From: an uncultured Flavobacteriales bacterium
GTDB taxonomy: Bacteria > Bacteroidota > Bacteroidia > Flavobacteriales_E > Vicingaceae
Reading direction: 5' to 3'
NCBI GenBank assembly: GCA_913056345.1
Contig: CAJXMH010000002.1
Span: 1 to 64,000 of the forward strand
Length of the DNA stretch: 64,000 nucleotides
Made by a program: the position numbers and the translations under genes. Below the pieces are notes generated by a model that saw nothing but the letters and a program-made list of their open reading frames with translations, was not told the DNA's origin and did not search any database. Shown here piece by piece: positions 51,438 to 62,217 of this stretch. Every line of letters begins with the position of its first letter. Position 1 is the stretch's first letter.

Positions 51438-54037
51438 TAATAAATGATTAATGGTTCTTGGTAAACCTTTTGATTTACTGTGATCTTTAACAAATAGACG
51501 CCTGAAATGATTTCACTGATGTCTAGCTGTTGGATCATTTTTCCTTTAATAGGTCTTTCAAACAATACCTGCTTACCATTCAGTTGAAATAAAGCAATCG
51601 CCTCAATTTCGTCAGAGCTTTGAATGTTAACTATCTCCCGACTTGGATTGGGGTATACCGATAAAAAAGTGTTGCGTGGGTTTAACTGAGGTAAATCAAC
51701 ACTTAAGATTTGCAAGGTATCTGAGAAGTTTTCACAAGTACTGCTGTCTCTAACCCTAAGGTGATAGTTTCCTTGTTGGTTTAGTATCAAACGATTTTGA
51801 TTTGCTGAACTAATCGGAAGGCCATTTCTGAACCATTGGATCTGTCCTTGTGCGTTGGTAAAAAGGGTGTCTTGTACTTGGGTAATCGTTGGTTTTGGAG
51901 GCAAAGGAGCAGCTAATAAATTCAATGTGTCCGTGCGTTCACGACATCCATTGTTCCAAACAGCGGCATAATAAGAACCAGCTTGTTTTAAGGTGATTTG
52001 CGAAGTGGAGTCACCTTGATTCCACAAATATTGCTGAAAGTTCTGTGTAGTGCTAAGCTGAAGACTATCATTGCCACATAAAATTGCATTTTGCTGGCTT
52101 AGATTGGGAAAAAAGACTTCGTTACTTAACAATTGATGGGCATCTGCTTTACCGTGCCCCCATTTGGGATTGGGTAAATTCACCGTAAAGCCATCAGTTC
52201 TAATGCTACTGATCAATTTATTTTTTATCGTTTGGTATGAAAGATCATTGCATTTTTCAAGTAATAAGGCTACCATGCCTGCTACGGTTGGAGAAGCCAT
52301 TGAAGTGCCGCCATTCCTAAAATGCATGCTGTCCTGCGATACCTTTGCTGGATTACTTTGAATGGCTTGTTGGATGGTCGCTAGTCTTCCGGCTGCAAAC
52401 ATGTAGTCTCCTGAAGAGCTGAGGTCAGGTTTGAGATAGCCTAAGCGATTAGGTCCAAGGCTTGAGTTCTCACTGATCTGACCTGGAGTTTTACCCATAT
52501 TTCTGAGCGTGCCTGTAACATCAATGTAAGTATTGCGGTTAACGTAATTGCCTACTGTAATAACCGAAGGCAGGGAGCTGAAGCTGCTCACTATCGTTTG
52601 CAGGCTATCGGGTTTCTGATAATTTGCAATAGCCGGCCATTGTGCTTGAGTGGGTAAGTTGTCTTTTACAATATCAGAATGCCTCAAAATTCCAAATGAG
52701 GACCAAACATCTAAGACACCATTTCCGCTGCTTTCTAGCCTGTAACGGTATTGACTGCTATCTGGGTTTTCAATTGCTACTTCCATTTTGTACCTACCCT
52801 GTGATTCGGTAACAAAAGTGCTCACGTAAGCCAAGTGATTTCCTGATGGGCTAATGATGGAGTCAAGGTAGAGTTGGTTGATGCGGTTCTTAGCCTGGGC
52901 AAAAGCGGTTCTCCCTCTAAATTCAAAGCTATTGCCTACGGGACGGTCAGCTCCAATAGCAAATTCCATCTGGTTAAAATCGGCGGTGTCTGACCATAAT
53001 TCAAAATAAACGCCACCAGCGCCTGCAAAAAGTTGTGGCTCTTGCTCAAACCAAGTGAATACCGTATCATTTTGTGGTGCTTGCCTAAGGTGAAAAGAAA
53101 AACGTCCTGCATTGCCGGCTGCGCAAACAAAGGCTCGCCCATTTTTTTGTTTGATCAAAATGTCGATCATTCTAGCTGCGATATCCAAGCCATCGTGAGA
53201 GCCCAAATAGGTGCCCACACTTGCGTTAATGACCACCGGCATACCTAAGGTGTCTGCCTTTTTAAAAATGTAGTCGGTAGCCTCAACTACTGTTTGTAAC
53301 CAATTAGGTTTGTTAAAGTCTGTTGCAACACTAATGATATTTACCTCAGGAGCCACTCCTTTAAAGTTACCGCTTGCTCTGCCATTGGAAGCTGCTACCC
53401 CTGTAACATTACTACCATGGCCGTTTTCTATTGCTTTGTCATCATGTAAGGTAGTGGCTGAATTTATGTGAGATGAATCCCATTCTACCCCGTAATTGTA
53501 ATTCCCTGCTTGGTAAATGGGGTCGTAGGGTACGCCTTGGTCCCAAATATGAAGAATTCGAGTCTTTCCTGTGGAATCCTTAAAATCTTCGTGTCGCCAT
53601 TCAATCCCGGAGTCGATTACTCCTAGGATTACGCCTTTTCCGCTATAGTTTTCCCTTAGCGGCGAGGTAAGCTGTTGTACAAGATCTGCTCGAGTTTGGA
53701 TCAGCATGGTGTCTGCTAGGGCTTGACCTGGGCTCAAGCTAAACGCTATATTCAAAACAGCTTCATTGCGACTAAAGGCCTCCACCTGATCGGCAGGAAG
53801 TTCGATTGAATAATAAGGAGGAAGGGCTAGTCTAAGTTTACCGCCCATTTGCTCCACAAGATTGGGTAATTGATTTTGATCTCCTTCAACTAAGAGCGGT
53901 ACTATCGTACTTGAATTTACTTCAGTTAAGTAGGTACGTAGGTCATGATTGAGTTTAGTTGCCTTTTGAGCAGAAGCACTTAAAAAGACAAGTAATGTCA
54001 GGGAAAACAAAAAGAACCTCATACTAAAGTGCTTCAT
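51437..54037 (-). CDS. T9SS-exported subtilisin-like (S8) serine peptidase, copy B
   Basis: An 866-residue secreted protease with signal peptide 1-24 (LLVFLSASAQ), the S8 triad Asp142 (VIDSGIEW), His207 (NGHGSNVTG) and Ser579 (GGTSMASPT), an insertion of more than 200 residues between the His and Ser parts (likely a protease-associated beta domain), then Ig-like segments (about 640-770) and a T9SS sorting domain (SVYPNPSRE to QEPLIIY). The wide His-Ser spacing puts it in a different S8 branch from copy A, so the pair is not a recent duplication. Its 5' end overlaps an HsdR-N-like gene by 14 bp. Confidence 0.92.
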   Translation of the reverse strand: MKHFSMRFFLFSLTLLVFLSASAQKATKLNHDLRTYLTEVNSSTIVPLLVEGDQNQLPNLVEQMGGKLRLALPPYYSIELPADQVEAFSRNEAVLNIAFSLSPGQALADTMLIQTRADLVQQLTSPLRENYSGKGVILGVIDSGIEWRHEDFKDSTGKTRILHIWDQGVPYDPIYQAGNYNYGVEWDSSHINSATTLHDDKAIENGHGSNVTGVAASNGRASGNFKGVAPEVNIISVATDFNKPNWLQTVVEATDYIFKKADTLGMPVVINASVGTYLGSHDGLDIAARMIDILIKQKNGRAFVCAAGNAGRFSFHLRQAPQNDTVFTWFEQEPQLFAGAGGVYFELWSDTADFNQMEFAIGADRPVGNSFEFRGRTAFAQAKNRINQLYLDSIISPSGNHLAYVSTFVTESQGRYKMEVAIENPDSSQYRYRLESSGNGVLDVWSSFGILRHSDIVKDNLPTQAQWPAIANYQKPDSLQTIVSSFSSLPSVITVGNYVNRNTYIDVTGTLRNMGKTPGQISENSSLGPNRLGYLKPDLSSSGDYMFAAGRLATIQQAIQSNPAKVSQDSMHFRNGGTSMASPTVAGMVALLLEKCNDLSYQTIKNKLISSIRTDGFTVNLPNPKWGHGKADAHQLLSNEVFFPNLSQQNAILCGNDSLQLSTTQNFQQYLWNQGDSTSQITLKQAGSYYAAVWNNGCRERTDTLNLLAAPLPPKPTITQVQDTLFTNAQGQIQWFRNGLPISSANQNRLILNQQGNYHLRVRDSSTCENFSDTLQILSVDLPQLNPRNTFLSVYPNPSREIVNIQSSDEIEAIALFQLNGKQVLFERPIKGKMIQQLDISEIISGVYLLKITVNQKVYQEPLIIY

Positions 54038-54473
54038 AATAGGGTATATCTTTTAGAAACTCAAAAGTTTCGTTTTTCCAATCAATTTTTGCTACACAAT
54101 GGTTTAATCCGTTGCTAATTAACAAATAAGGTACTTTAAAGTTAAGATTATATCTAGAAACTTGGTCTATTGTTGCTTGGCTAATCTTGATACTTGGTGC
54201 TTTGTATTCCATGAGTAAGATCGGTTCGCCATTTTTTTGGTAAACTAAACCATCAAAACGCTTTTGCATTCCGTTGAGTTTAATGCCTTTTTCAAGGGCT
54301 ATTAGTCCTTTTGGGAAATTGCGATGAGCGATTAAAAATTGAATCATGTTTTGCCTTACCCATTCTTCAGGAGTTAAGACGAAATAACCACCGCGAATGG
54401 CGTCAAATATTTTAGTTTTTTTGCCTTCCGCTTTAAAGTTGAATTCAAAAGTGGGTAAATTCAAAGTTTGCAT
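54024..54473 (-). CDS. HsdR N-terminal domain-like protein (stand-alone PD-(D/E)xK fold)
   Basis: A 149-residue protein matching the N-terminal nuclease-like domain of type I restriction R subunits. The core reads RFDGLVYQKNGEPILLMEYKAP, with Asp at the GLV step and Glu-x-Lys in MEYKAP, the pattern of the PD-(D/E)xK fold. There is no helicase part and no hsdM/hsdS nearby, so it is not a restriction system. In Bacteroidota this short protein often sits next to holA (from memory), which suggests a DNA maintenance role. It starts at the ATG for MQTLNLPTFEF behind a -7 box; longer frames are rejected. Confidence 0.85.
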   Translation of the reverse strand: MQTLNLPTFEFNFKAEGKKTKIFDAIRGGYFVLTPEEWVRQNMIQFLIAHRNFPKGLIALEKGIKLNGMQKRFDGLVYQKNGEPILLMEYKAPSIKISQATIDQVSRYNLNFKVPYLLISNGLNHCVAKIDWKNETFEFLKDIPYYEAL

Positions 54474-54479
54474 CTTAAG

Positions 54480-54487
54480 CAAAGTTA
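54480..54487 (-). promoter_or_regulatory. -7 box TAACTTTG of the HsdR-N-like gene and subtilase operon
   Basis: Minus-strand consensus match only 7 bases before the ATG at 54473, so the mRNA would be nearly leaderless. It lies in the 24-base gap to divergent holA. Confidence 0.55.
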
Positions 54488-54497
54488 GACACAAGAA

Positions 54498-55496
54498 GTG
54501 AAGTTAGAGCACATTATACAAGATCTCAAAAACAAGGTTTATCATCCAATCTATTTATTGTCAGGAGAGGAGGAATTCTTTATTGACAAGATTTCAGATT
54601 ACATTGAAGAGCATGTCCTCGACGAGGCTGAGAAGGAGTTTAACCAAACCGTCTTGTATGGCTTGGAAACTTCAGTGCCAGAGTTGATTGCCGCAGCTAA
54701 GCGCTTTCCTATGATGGCCTCTTACCAAGTAATTATTGTGAAGGAGGCACAATCGCTTCACAAATTGCCTGAGCTTATTGAATACGCTAAAAGCCCGCAA
54801 AAGACAACTATTCTAGTTTTAAACCACAAGCATAAGAAAGCAGATGGACGTTCTGAGTTTGTAAAATTGATGAAGAAGCAAGGGGTCTATTTTGAGTCGA
54901 AGCCACTTTACGACAATGAGGTCCCTGCATGGATCAATCAACAACTGAAAAGTAAAGGGTTTGAAATAACGCCAAAGGCCTGTCAACTCATGGTTGAGAA
55001 TGTTGGGGTTGAGCTATCGAAGATCAACAATGAACTTGAAAAGCTCACGCTTACCTTGGGTTTACCCAAAACAATTGATGAACACGACATAGAACGTAAC
55101 ATTGGCATCAGTAAAGATTACAATGTGTTTGAGTTAACCAAGGCCTTAGGCAAACGGGATATACTAAGAGCCAATAAAATTGTAAACCACTTTGGAAAGA
55201 ATCCTAAAGATCATCCACTGCCTGCAACGCTTCCCATGCTGTACAGTTTTTTCTCTAAAGTACTTTTATACCATACTCTGAAGAGCACCGATAAACGCAC
55301 GGTAGCCTCAACCTTGGGAATCAATCCTTATTTCGCAGGCGATTATGCGGTAGCAGCACGAAGCTATTCTGTGAAGAAGATTGCTCGAATAATGTCGGCT
55401 TTGCGTAAAGCAGATTTACAATCAAAAGGGGTGGGGATTGCAGATGTTAGTCAAGATGACCTTTATAAGGAGCTCATTTTCGATATTTTACATTAA
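54498..55496 (+). CDS. holA: DNA polymerase III subunit delta
   Basis: A 332-residue clamp-loader subunit that opens the beta clamp. The N-terminal AAA+-like fold opens with HPIYLLSGEEEFFIDKISDYI, which is family-typical, and the helical collar domain forms the rest (TKALGKRDILRANKIVNHF). It begins with GTG; no ATG lies at the right place. It is divergent, with a 24-base gap, from an HsdR-N-like gene. Confidence 0.95.
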   Translation: MKLEHIIQDLKNKVYHPIYLLSGEEEFFIDKISDYIEEHVLDEAEKEFNQTVLYGLETSVPELIAAAKRFPMMASYQVIIVKEAQSLHKLPELIEYAKSPQKTTILVLNHKHKKADGRSEFVKLMKKQGVYFESKPLYDNEVPAWINQQLKSKGFEITPKACQLMVENVGVELSKINNELEKLTLTLGLPKTIDEHDIERNIGISKDYNVFELTKALGKRDILRANKIVNHFGKNPKDHPLPATLPMLYSFFSKVLLYHTLKSTDKRTVASTLGINPYFAGDYAVAARSYSVKKIARIMSALRKADLQSKGVGIADVSQDDLYKELIFDILH

Positions 55497-55553
55497 TAAT
55501 TTAGGCAGCTTATGATGAGCTATAACATCTAAACCAAAAGCATTTGCTTTGGT

Positions 55554-55561
55554 TATATTTG
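55554..55561 (+). promoter_or_regulatory. -7 box TATATTTG of the TonB-dependent receptor gene
   Basis: Perfect consensus 20 bases before the ATG. It follows an imperfect inverted repeat (about 55532-55554, aaccaaa/tttggtt arms) that could act as an operator or a weak terminator. Confidence 0.6.
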
Positions 55562-55580
55562 GGCTTCTCAAAAATTACTT

Positions 55581-57917
55581 ATGAAGTTGCGCATTTCTTT
55601 CTTGCTTTTAACCTTTTTGTCTCTTTTCACCTTCGCTGCTTTGGCTCAATCAGGAACAGTTAGAGGTTTTGTTTACATTGAGAAAACAGGAGAGCCGGCT
55701 ATTTTTACCAACGTTTTTCTAGAGGGTACCACCTATGGAACTTCTACCGATGACAATGGCTACTTCAATTTAAGTCAAATCCCTTTGGGTAAGTACACGG
55801 TAATTGCAACTTCTATTGGTTTTGATACGGCTAAAGCGGTAATAGAATTAAAAAAGGATAACCAGATTGCGGATGAAAAGCTTTTCATCAATGAGTCCAC
55901 AGTTCAATTACAAACAGTCACCATTTCTGCTGAAAAGCAAGAAGCACAGACCAATGTGAAAATGTCGGTTACCAAATTAACTCCCAAAGAGATTCAAAAA
56001 ATGCCCTCCATTGGTGGAGATCCTGACCTAGCTCAGTATTTGCAAGTATTACCGGGTGTGGTATTTACTGGTGACCAAGGTGGGCAACTGTACATTCGCG
56101 GAGGTTCGCCCATTCAAAATAAGGTATTGCTTGATGGAGCCATTATTTATAATCCATTTCACAGTATAGGCTTGTTTTCAACCTTTGATACTGATATTTT
56201 AAAAACAGCAGATGTATACACCGGTGGTTTTTCAGCAGAATATGGCGGTCGGATCTCCTCAATCATGGATATTAAAACCAAGGATGGAAATAAGCAGCGC
56301 TTGAGCGGAAAAACTAGTGTTAATACTTTCGGATCAAAGCTTTTGCTAGAGGGACCACTATCCAAGGCAAAGACGAGAGGTGGTGGAAGCAAGTCTTTTA
56401 TTCTTTCAGCTAAGACCTCTTATTTAGACCGAACCTCTCAAACCATTTACGACTATGTTGATACAGCTGGTTTACCCTATAGCTTTACAGACTTGTACGG
56501 GAAAGTTTCGCTCAATGGCAGCAATGGCAGTAAAGTTAGCTTCTTCGGTTTTAGCTTTAACGATCAAGTCGATTTTGAACAAGTAGCGGGGTTTGAGTGG
56601 AACCAGTACGGAGGTGGAACCAACTTCGTATTAATCCCTGCCAGATCTACGGTTTTGATTGATGGAACTATTGCCTTTTCTAATTATGAGATTAGCACTA
56701 CTGAGGCTGAGGCTAGCGCAGATGTACGCGATAGAAGAAGTTTGATCAATGGCTTTAATGCAGCCATGAACTTCTCAAACTTTAAAGGTGAGAACCAGAG
56801 CAAATTTGGTTTTGAGATATTAGGGTTTAAAACCGATTTCTCTTTTGTAAATAGTGTTGAACAGCGTATTGAACAGGTTGAAAACACAACCGAAATTGCT
56901 GCTTATGTTCAATATAAGTACATCTTCGGTAATTTAATTGTTGAGCCTAGTTTTCGTATGCATTATTATGCTTCTTTATCGGCTTTTTCTCCCGAGCCTC
57001 GTTTGGGGTTTAAGTTCAATTTATCTGACGACCTAAGATTAAAGGGAGCAGGTGGATTGTATTCGCAAAACCTTTTAAGTGCAACCTCAGATCGAGATGT
57101 AGTCAACCTTTTTTACGGATTCCTTTCAGGACCTGATAATTTACAAGATGAGTTTACCGATGAGAACGGGGAAACCCGAGCAGTGAATGATGAATTACAG
57201 AAAGCTCGACATGCTATTTTGGGAGTAGAGTACGATTTGACAAGTAAGATCACCTTTAATGTTGAGGGTTATTACAAATGGTTTAATCAGCTGACTAACA
57301 TTAACCGAAATAAGCTATATGAGGACAATGCTAACAATGCTGACATACCTGACGCTTTGAAGAAAGATTTCATCGTCGAATCGGGTGATGCCTATGGGAT
57401 CGACTTTACTATGGAATACCAAACTAAGCGCACAAGAATCTGGGCGGTTTATTCAATCAGCCGAGTTGATCGTTGGGATGGAATACAAGAGTATTTCCCG
57501 ATATTTGATCGGAGACATAATGTGAATTTAGTTGGATCCTACACCTTTGGAAAAGATTTTCAATGGACAGTTGATGCACGTTGGAACTTTGGTACAGGCT
57601 TTCCACTCACCCAAACAACTGGCTTTTTTGAAAGCTTGACCTTCCAAGGAAGCATAGGTCAAGACTACGCTACCCAAAATGGAGAGTTAGGCATCCGCTA
57701 CGCTGATTTGAATGGAGGACGTTTACCTTCTTACCATCGTTTCGATATTTCCCTTAAAAGACAATTTGTGTTGGGCAAGAACTCTATTTTAGATGCTACA
57801 GCGAGTGTTACCAATGTGTATGACCGCGAAAATATCTTCTATGTAAACCGTGTTACCTTTAACCGTGTGAACCAATTACCCATCTTGCCAAGTGTTGGTG
57901 TAACACTGACTTTTTAA
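55581..57917 (+). CDS. TonB-dependent outer membrane receptor with carboxypeptidase-like N-domain
   Basis: A 778-residue outer membrane transporter. Signal peptide 1-22 (ending FAALAQ), a CarboxypepD_reg-like domain (about 25-110, GTVRGFVYIEKTGEPAIF), the TonB plug (about 125-235, with LPGVVFTGDQGGQLYIRGG and KVLLDGAIIYNP) and a 22-strand type barrel ending in PSVGVTLTF, where a C-terminal Phe is typical of barrel assembly. No SusD gene follows, so it is not a polysaccharide utilisation locus; the substrate is unknown and may be a siderophore or small organic compound. Confidence 0.93.
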   Translation: MKLRISFLLLTFLSLFTFAALAQSGTVRGFVYIEKTGEPAIFTNVFLEGTTYGTSTDDNGYFNLSQIPLGKYTVIATSIGFDTAKAVIELKKDNQIADEKLFINESTVQLQTVTISAEKQEAQTNVKMSVTKLTPKEIQKMPSIGGDPDLAQYLQVLPGVVFTGDQGGQLYIRGGSPIQNKVLLDGAIIYNPFHSIGLFSTFDTDILKTADVYTGGFSAEYGGRISSIMDIKTKDGNKQRLSGKTSVNTFGSKLLLEGPLSKAKTRGGGSKSFILSAKTSYLDRTSQTIYDYVDTAGLPYSFTDLYGKVSLNGSNGSKVSFFGFSFNDQVDFEQVAGFEWNQYGGGTNFVLIPARSTVLIDGTIAFSNYEISTTEAEASADVRDRRSLINGFNAAMNFSNFKGENQSKFGFEILGFKTDFSFVNSVEQRIEQVENTTEIAAYVQYKYIFGNLIVEPSFRMHYYASLSAFSPEPRLGFKFNLSDDLRLKGAGGLYSQNLLSATSDRDVVNLFYGFLSGPDNLQDEFTDENGETRAVNDELQKARHAILGVEYDLTSKITFNVEGYYKWFNQLTNINRNKLYEDNANNADIPDALKKDFIVESGDAYGIDFTMEYQTKRTRIWAVYSISRVDRWDGIQEYFPIFDRRHNVNLVGSYTFGKDFQWTVDARWNFGTGFPLTQTTGFFESLTFQGSIGQDYATQNGELGIRYADLNGGRLPSYHRFDISLKRQFVLGKNSILDATASVTNVYDRENIFYVNRVTFNRVNQLPILPSVGVTLTF

Positions 57918-57953
57918 AGGGATAAAATAATTTTTTAGCAAGGGCAATTACCT

Positions 57954-57961
57954 TAATTTTG
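57954..57961 (+). promoter_or_regulatory. -7 box TAATTTTG of pyrG
   Basis: Perfect TAnnTTTG 37 bases before the pyrG ATG. Confidence 0.6.
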
Positions 57962-57995
57962 CGCACAGTTTTTACCTAATCAAACTGTGCCATAG

Positions 57996-59612
<1,617 letters not shown>

Positions 59613-59621
59613 GCAGAAACA

Positions 59622-59628
59622 GAAGGAA
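59622..59628 (+). promoter_or_regulatory. Shine-Dalgarno-like site before yidC
   Basis: AGAAGGA lies 6 bases before the yidC ATG, unlike nearly all other starts here, which lack such a motif as is normal in Bacteroidota. It may be a chance match. Confidence 0.45.
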
Positions 59629-59633
59629 TTCAT

Positions 59634-61556
59634 ATGGATCGGAACACATTTATAGGCTTAATCTTAATAGGAGCAATAATCATTGGTTTCAGCATTTTTA
59701 ATGCTCCTTCTGAGGCTGAAATTGCCGCTCAAAAACGCAGGGCAGACTCCATTGCTCGGGTAGAGGCAGAAGAAAATAAAATAGCCGCTGAACGCGCAGC
59801 GATTGAAAAGCGAGAAGCTGAGGTGCTAAAGACTCCTGAAACTACTTCATCTGTTGATACCCTAGTCAGTGTCAATGATTCTATTCAAGATCAGCAAGCT
59901 CTAAGCCTTTACGGCCCCTTTGCTAAAGCGGCCGCTAAGCAAGAGCAAGAGTTTATGGTTGAAACCGAATTGCTTCAATTAACTTTTAGCAGCAAAGGAG
60001 GAAGAATTAAGGAGGCGATCTTGAAAGATTATTTAACCTATGACCAAGAGCCACTTGTACTTTTTGATTCTACAACTAAGTTCAACTTGAACTTTTTTAC
60101 CCGTGATAACAAAAATATCTACACAGATGAATTGAATTTCTCTGCTGATTTCGATGATATCCGAATTAGTGGAGAAGATCAACGTAAATTGACTTTTACC
60201 CTTGAGGTTTCAGATGAGCAATACATCGAATACATTTATACAATAAAGGGAAACGATTACCTGATCGACTTTGACATCAACTTGGTGGGGATGGACCAAC
60301 TAGTTGATATGCGAAGTGGAGAGCTTTATTTGAATTGGGTGATGAATACCCCTAACCAAGAAAAAAGCTTGAAGCAACAAAGAGATGCCACTAACATCTA
60401 TTACAAATACAAAGGAGAAGATGTAGATGACCTTGGTGCCATGTCTGACGAAAAAGAGGACTATGAAGCATCTATTAAATGGGTTTCCTTTAAACAGCAG
60501 TTTTTCAATATGGCTTTAATAGCCGATGAGACTTTTGATAAGTCTAGAGGTTTTATGCAAACCGAAACTGATGAGGGAACCACAGAATATGTTAAAACCT
60601 TGACTACTGCGCTTACTATTCCGCTTAGCGGAAATCGAGTGGAAAACTTTGGCATGGGTATGTATATCGGTCCTAACCATTACAAAACCCTTAAGAGCTA
60701 CGATGCCGACTTAGAAGAGATCATTGACCTTGGTTGGGGGATATTTGGTTGGGTTAACCAAATTGCCGTGATACCGGTTTTCAATTACCTTGACCACTTT
60801 GACCTGAGTTATGGAATCATCATTTTGATCTTAACCATTTTGCTCAAGTTGGTTTTATCGCCGATTACTTATAAGACTTACATGTCGGGAGCTAAAATGC
60901 GAGTATTAAAGCCTGAGATCAATGAGATCAATGAGAAGCACAAGGACGATGCGATGAAAAAGCAGCAGGCGATGATGGGTCTCTACAAGCAAACAGGCGT
61001 TAATCCTTTAAGCGGTTGTATTCCCTTGCTGATTCAAATGCCGATCTTGATTGCCATGTTCCGCTTTTTTCCTGCCTCTATTGAGTTGCGCCAAGAAAGC
61101 TTTTTATGGGCAGATGACCTTTCTACTTATGATTCCATCTATAACTTTCCTGATGGCTTTAGTATTCCTTGGTACGGTGATCACGTGAGTTTATTTACCC
61201 TCTTAATGGCGGTTTCGATCATGTTCTATACGAAGATTAACAGTTCTATGAGCATGACAGCAACTCAGGAAGGGCCAATGGCACAGCAAATGAAGATCAT
61301 GATGTACATTATGCCTGTCATGATGTTGTTTTTCTTCAACAGCTATTCTTCAGGACTGAGCTACTATTATTTCTTGGCTAACATCATTTCGATCTTGCAA
61401 ACGCTCTTAATTCGTAAGGTATTCATTAACGAAGATGCTATTAGGGCGAAGATCGAGAAGAATAAAAAGAAGCCAAAATCCAAGAAAAAATCTGGTTTCC
61501 AAAAGCGTTTAGAAGAAATGGCTAAACAAAAAGGGATTGAGCCACCGAAGCGATAA
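59634..61556 (+). CDS. yidC: Membrane protein insertase YidC
   Basis: A 640-residue insertase that helps membrane proteins fold into the inner membrane, alone or with SecYEG. An N-terminal anchor (1-20), a low-complexity stretch rich in Ala and Glu (25-70), the large periplasmic beta domain P1 (about 90-370), then five conserved spans: around YGIIILILTILLKLVL, GCIPLLIQMPILIAMF and MPVMMLFFFNSYSSGLSYYYF. A cytoplasmic loop PITYKTYMSGAKMR and a basic tail (KKPKSKKK) are as in Bacteroidota YidC. Length exceeds the E. coli 548 by a larger P1 and tail. Confidence 0.97.
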   Translation: MDRNTFIGLILIGAIIIGFSIFNAPSEAEIAAQKRRADSIARVEAEENKIAAERAAIEKREAEVLKTPETTSSVDTLVSVNDSIQDQQALSLYGPFAKAAAKQEQEFMVETELLQLTFSSKGGRIKEAILKDYLTYDQEPLVLFDSTTKFNLNFFTRDNKNIYTDELNFSADFDDIRISGEDQRKLTFTLEVSDEQYIEYIYTIKGNDYLIDFDINLVGMDQLVDMRSGELYLNWVMNTPNQEKSLKQQRDATNIYYKYKGEDVDDLGAMSDEKEDYEASIKWVSFKQQFFNMALIADETFDKSRGFMQTETDEGTTEYVKTLTTALTIPLSGNRVENFGMGMYIGPNHYKTLKSYDADLEEIIDLGWGIFGWVNQIAVIPVFNYLDHFDLSYGIIILILTILLKLVLSPITYKTYMSGAKMRVLKPEINEINEKHKDDAMKKQQAMMGLYKQTGVNPLSGCIPLLIQMPILIAMFRFFPASIELRQESFLWADDLSTYDSIYNFPDGFSIPWYGDHVSLFTLLMAVSIMFYTKINSSMSMTATQEGPMAQQMKIMMYIMPVMMLFFFNSYSSGLSYYYFLANIISILQTLLIRKVFINEDAIRAKIEKNKKKPKSKKKSGFQKRLEEMAKQKGIEPPKR

Positions 61557-61618
61557 TAGCGCTATTGAATTATACTTCTTGGTCGCATTTTTGTTATTTT
61601 ACTGCTAAAGACAAGAAC

Positions 61619-62179
61619 ATGAGAAAGATCTTATTGATTGGAATGTTTGCGCTTACTTTATTATCATGCAAACAAAACAAGCAAGTGCAAGCTGAGAAGG
61701 TAGAAGAGACAGTGGTAGCAGGAGATACGCATTTGCAAGAGCCACAGCAGAGTGAAGCCGCTATTCACCTTGAAAGAAATTCAAATAACCTACCGGACAG
61801 TTTAGTCGCTCGCATTCAACGAACGGCTTGCTTTGGGCGCTGTCCCATATACACACTTAGCGTTTATGAAAGTGGGTATGTAGACTACAACGGTGAAAAA
61901 TGGGTAGAAAAGGAAGGTCGATTTAGCAGCAGAGTAGACCAAAGTGTGATCGATCAATTAATGCAAAAGGCTAAGGCTATCAATTACTTTGAGCTTGACC
62001 ATACCTATGACAGTAAATACGTTACAGATCTACCTGCAACCATTACTACTTTGAAGGGAGAGAATGGCTTTCATGTAGTGGTGAATCGCTACCAAGCACC
62101 GGAGCAATTAACGCAATTTGCCCAAGAGTTCGATCAACTCTTTAAAGGTCTAGATTGGGAATCAGTTCCAATCAAATGA
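61619..62179 (+). CDS. DUF6438 lipoprotein
   Basis: A 186-residue predicted lipoprotein: signal with lipobox LLSC (Cys17) followed by KQ. The mature part opens with a Glu/Gln-rich linker and then matches the DUF6438 pattern RTACFGRCPIYTLSVYESG, with two Cys six residues apart, and later DLPATITTLKG. No function is known for the domain. The start is the ATG for MRKILLIGM; the longer frame beginning with TTG would place 18 non-signal residues in front of the lipobox signal. Confidence 0.85.
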   Translation: MRKILLIGMFALTLLSCKQNKQVQAEKVEETVVAGDTHLQEPQQSEAAIHLERNSNNLPDSLVARIQRTACFGRCPIYTLSVYESGYVDYNGEKWVEKEGRFSSRVDQSVIDQLMQKAKAINYFELDHTYDSKYVTDLPATITTLKGENGFHVVVNRYQAPEQLTQFAQEFDQLFKGLDWESVPIK

Positions 62180-62217
62180 TTCCTTCAACAAAACACCACT
62201 TAAAAGGTTAGCAAAGT

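Noticed and set aside
54024-54473. Type I restriction system
   Set aside because: Only the HsdR N-terminal domain is present; there is no helicase part and no hsdM or hsdS nearby.
55532-55554. Terminator hairpin after holA
   Set aside because: The arms (aaccaaaagca and tgctttggtt) pair only with a bulge and no T-run follows; noted as possible operator only.
61555-61566. 12-bp palindrome aatagcgctatt after yidC
   Set aside because: Too short and without a T-tract to be called a terminator; no operator function is supported.
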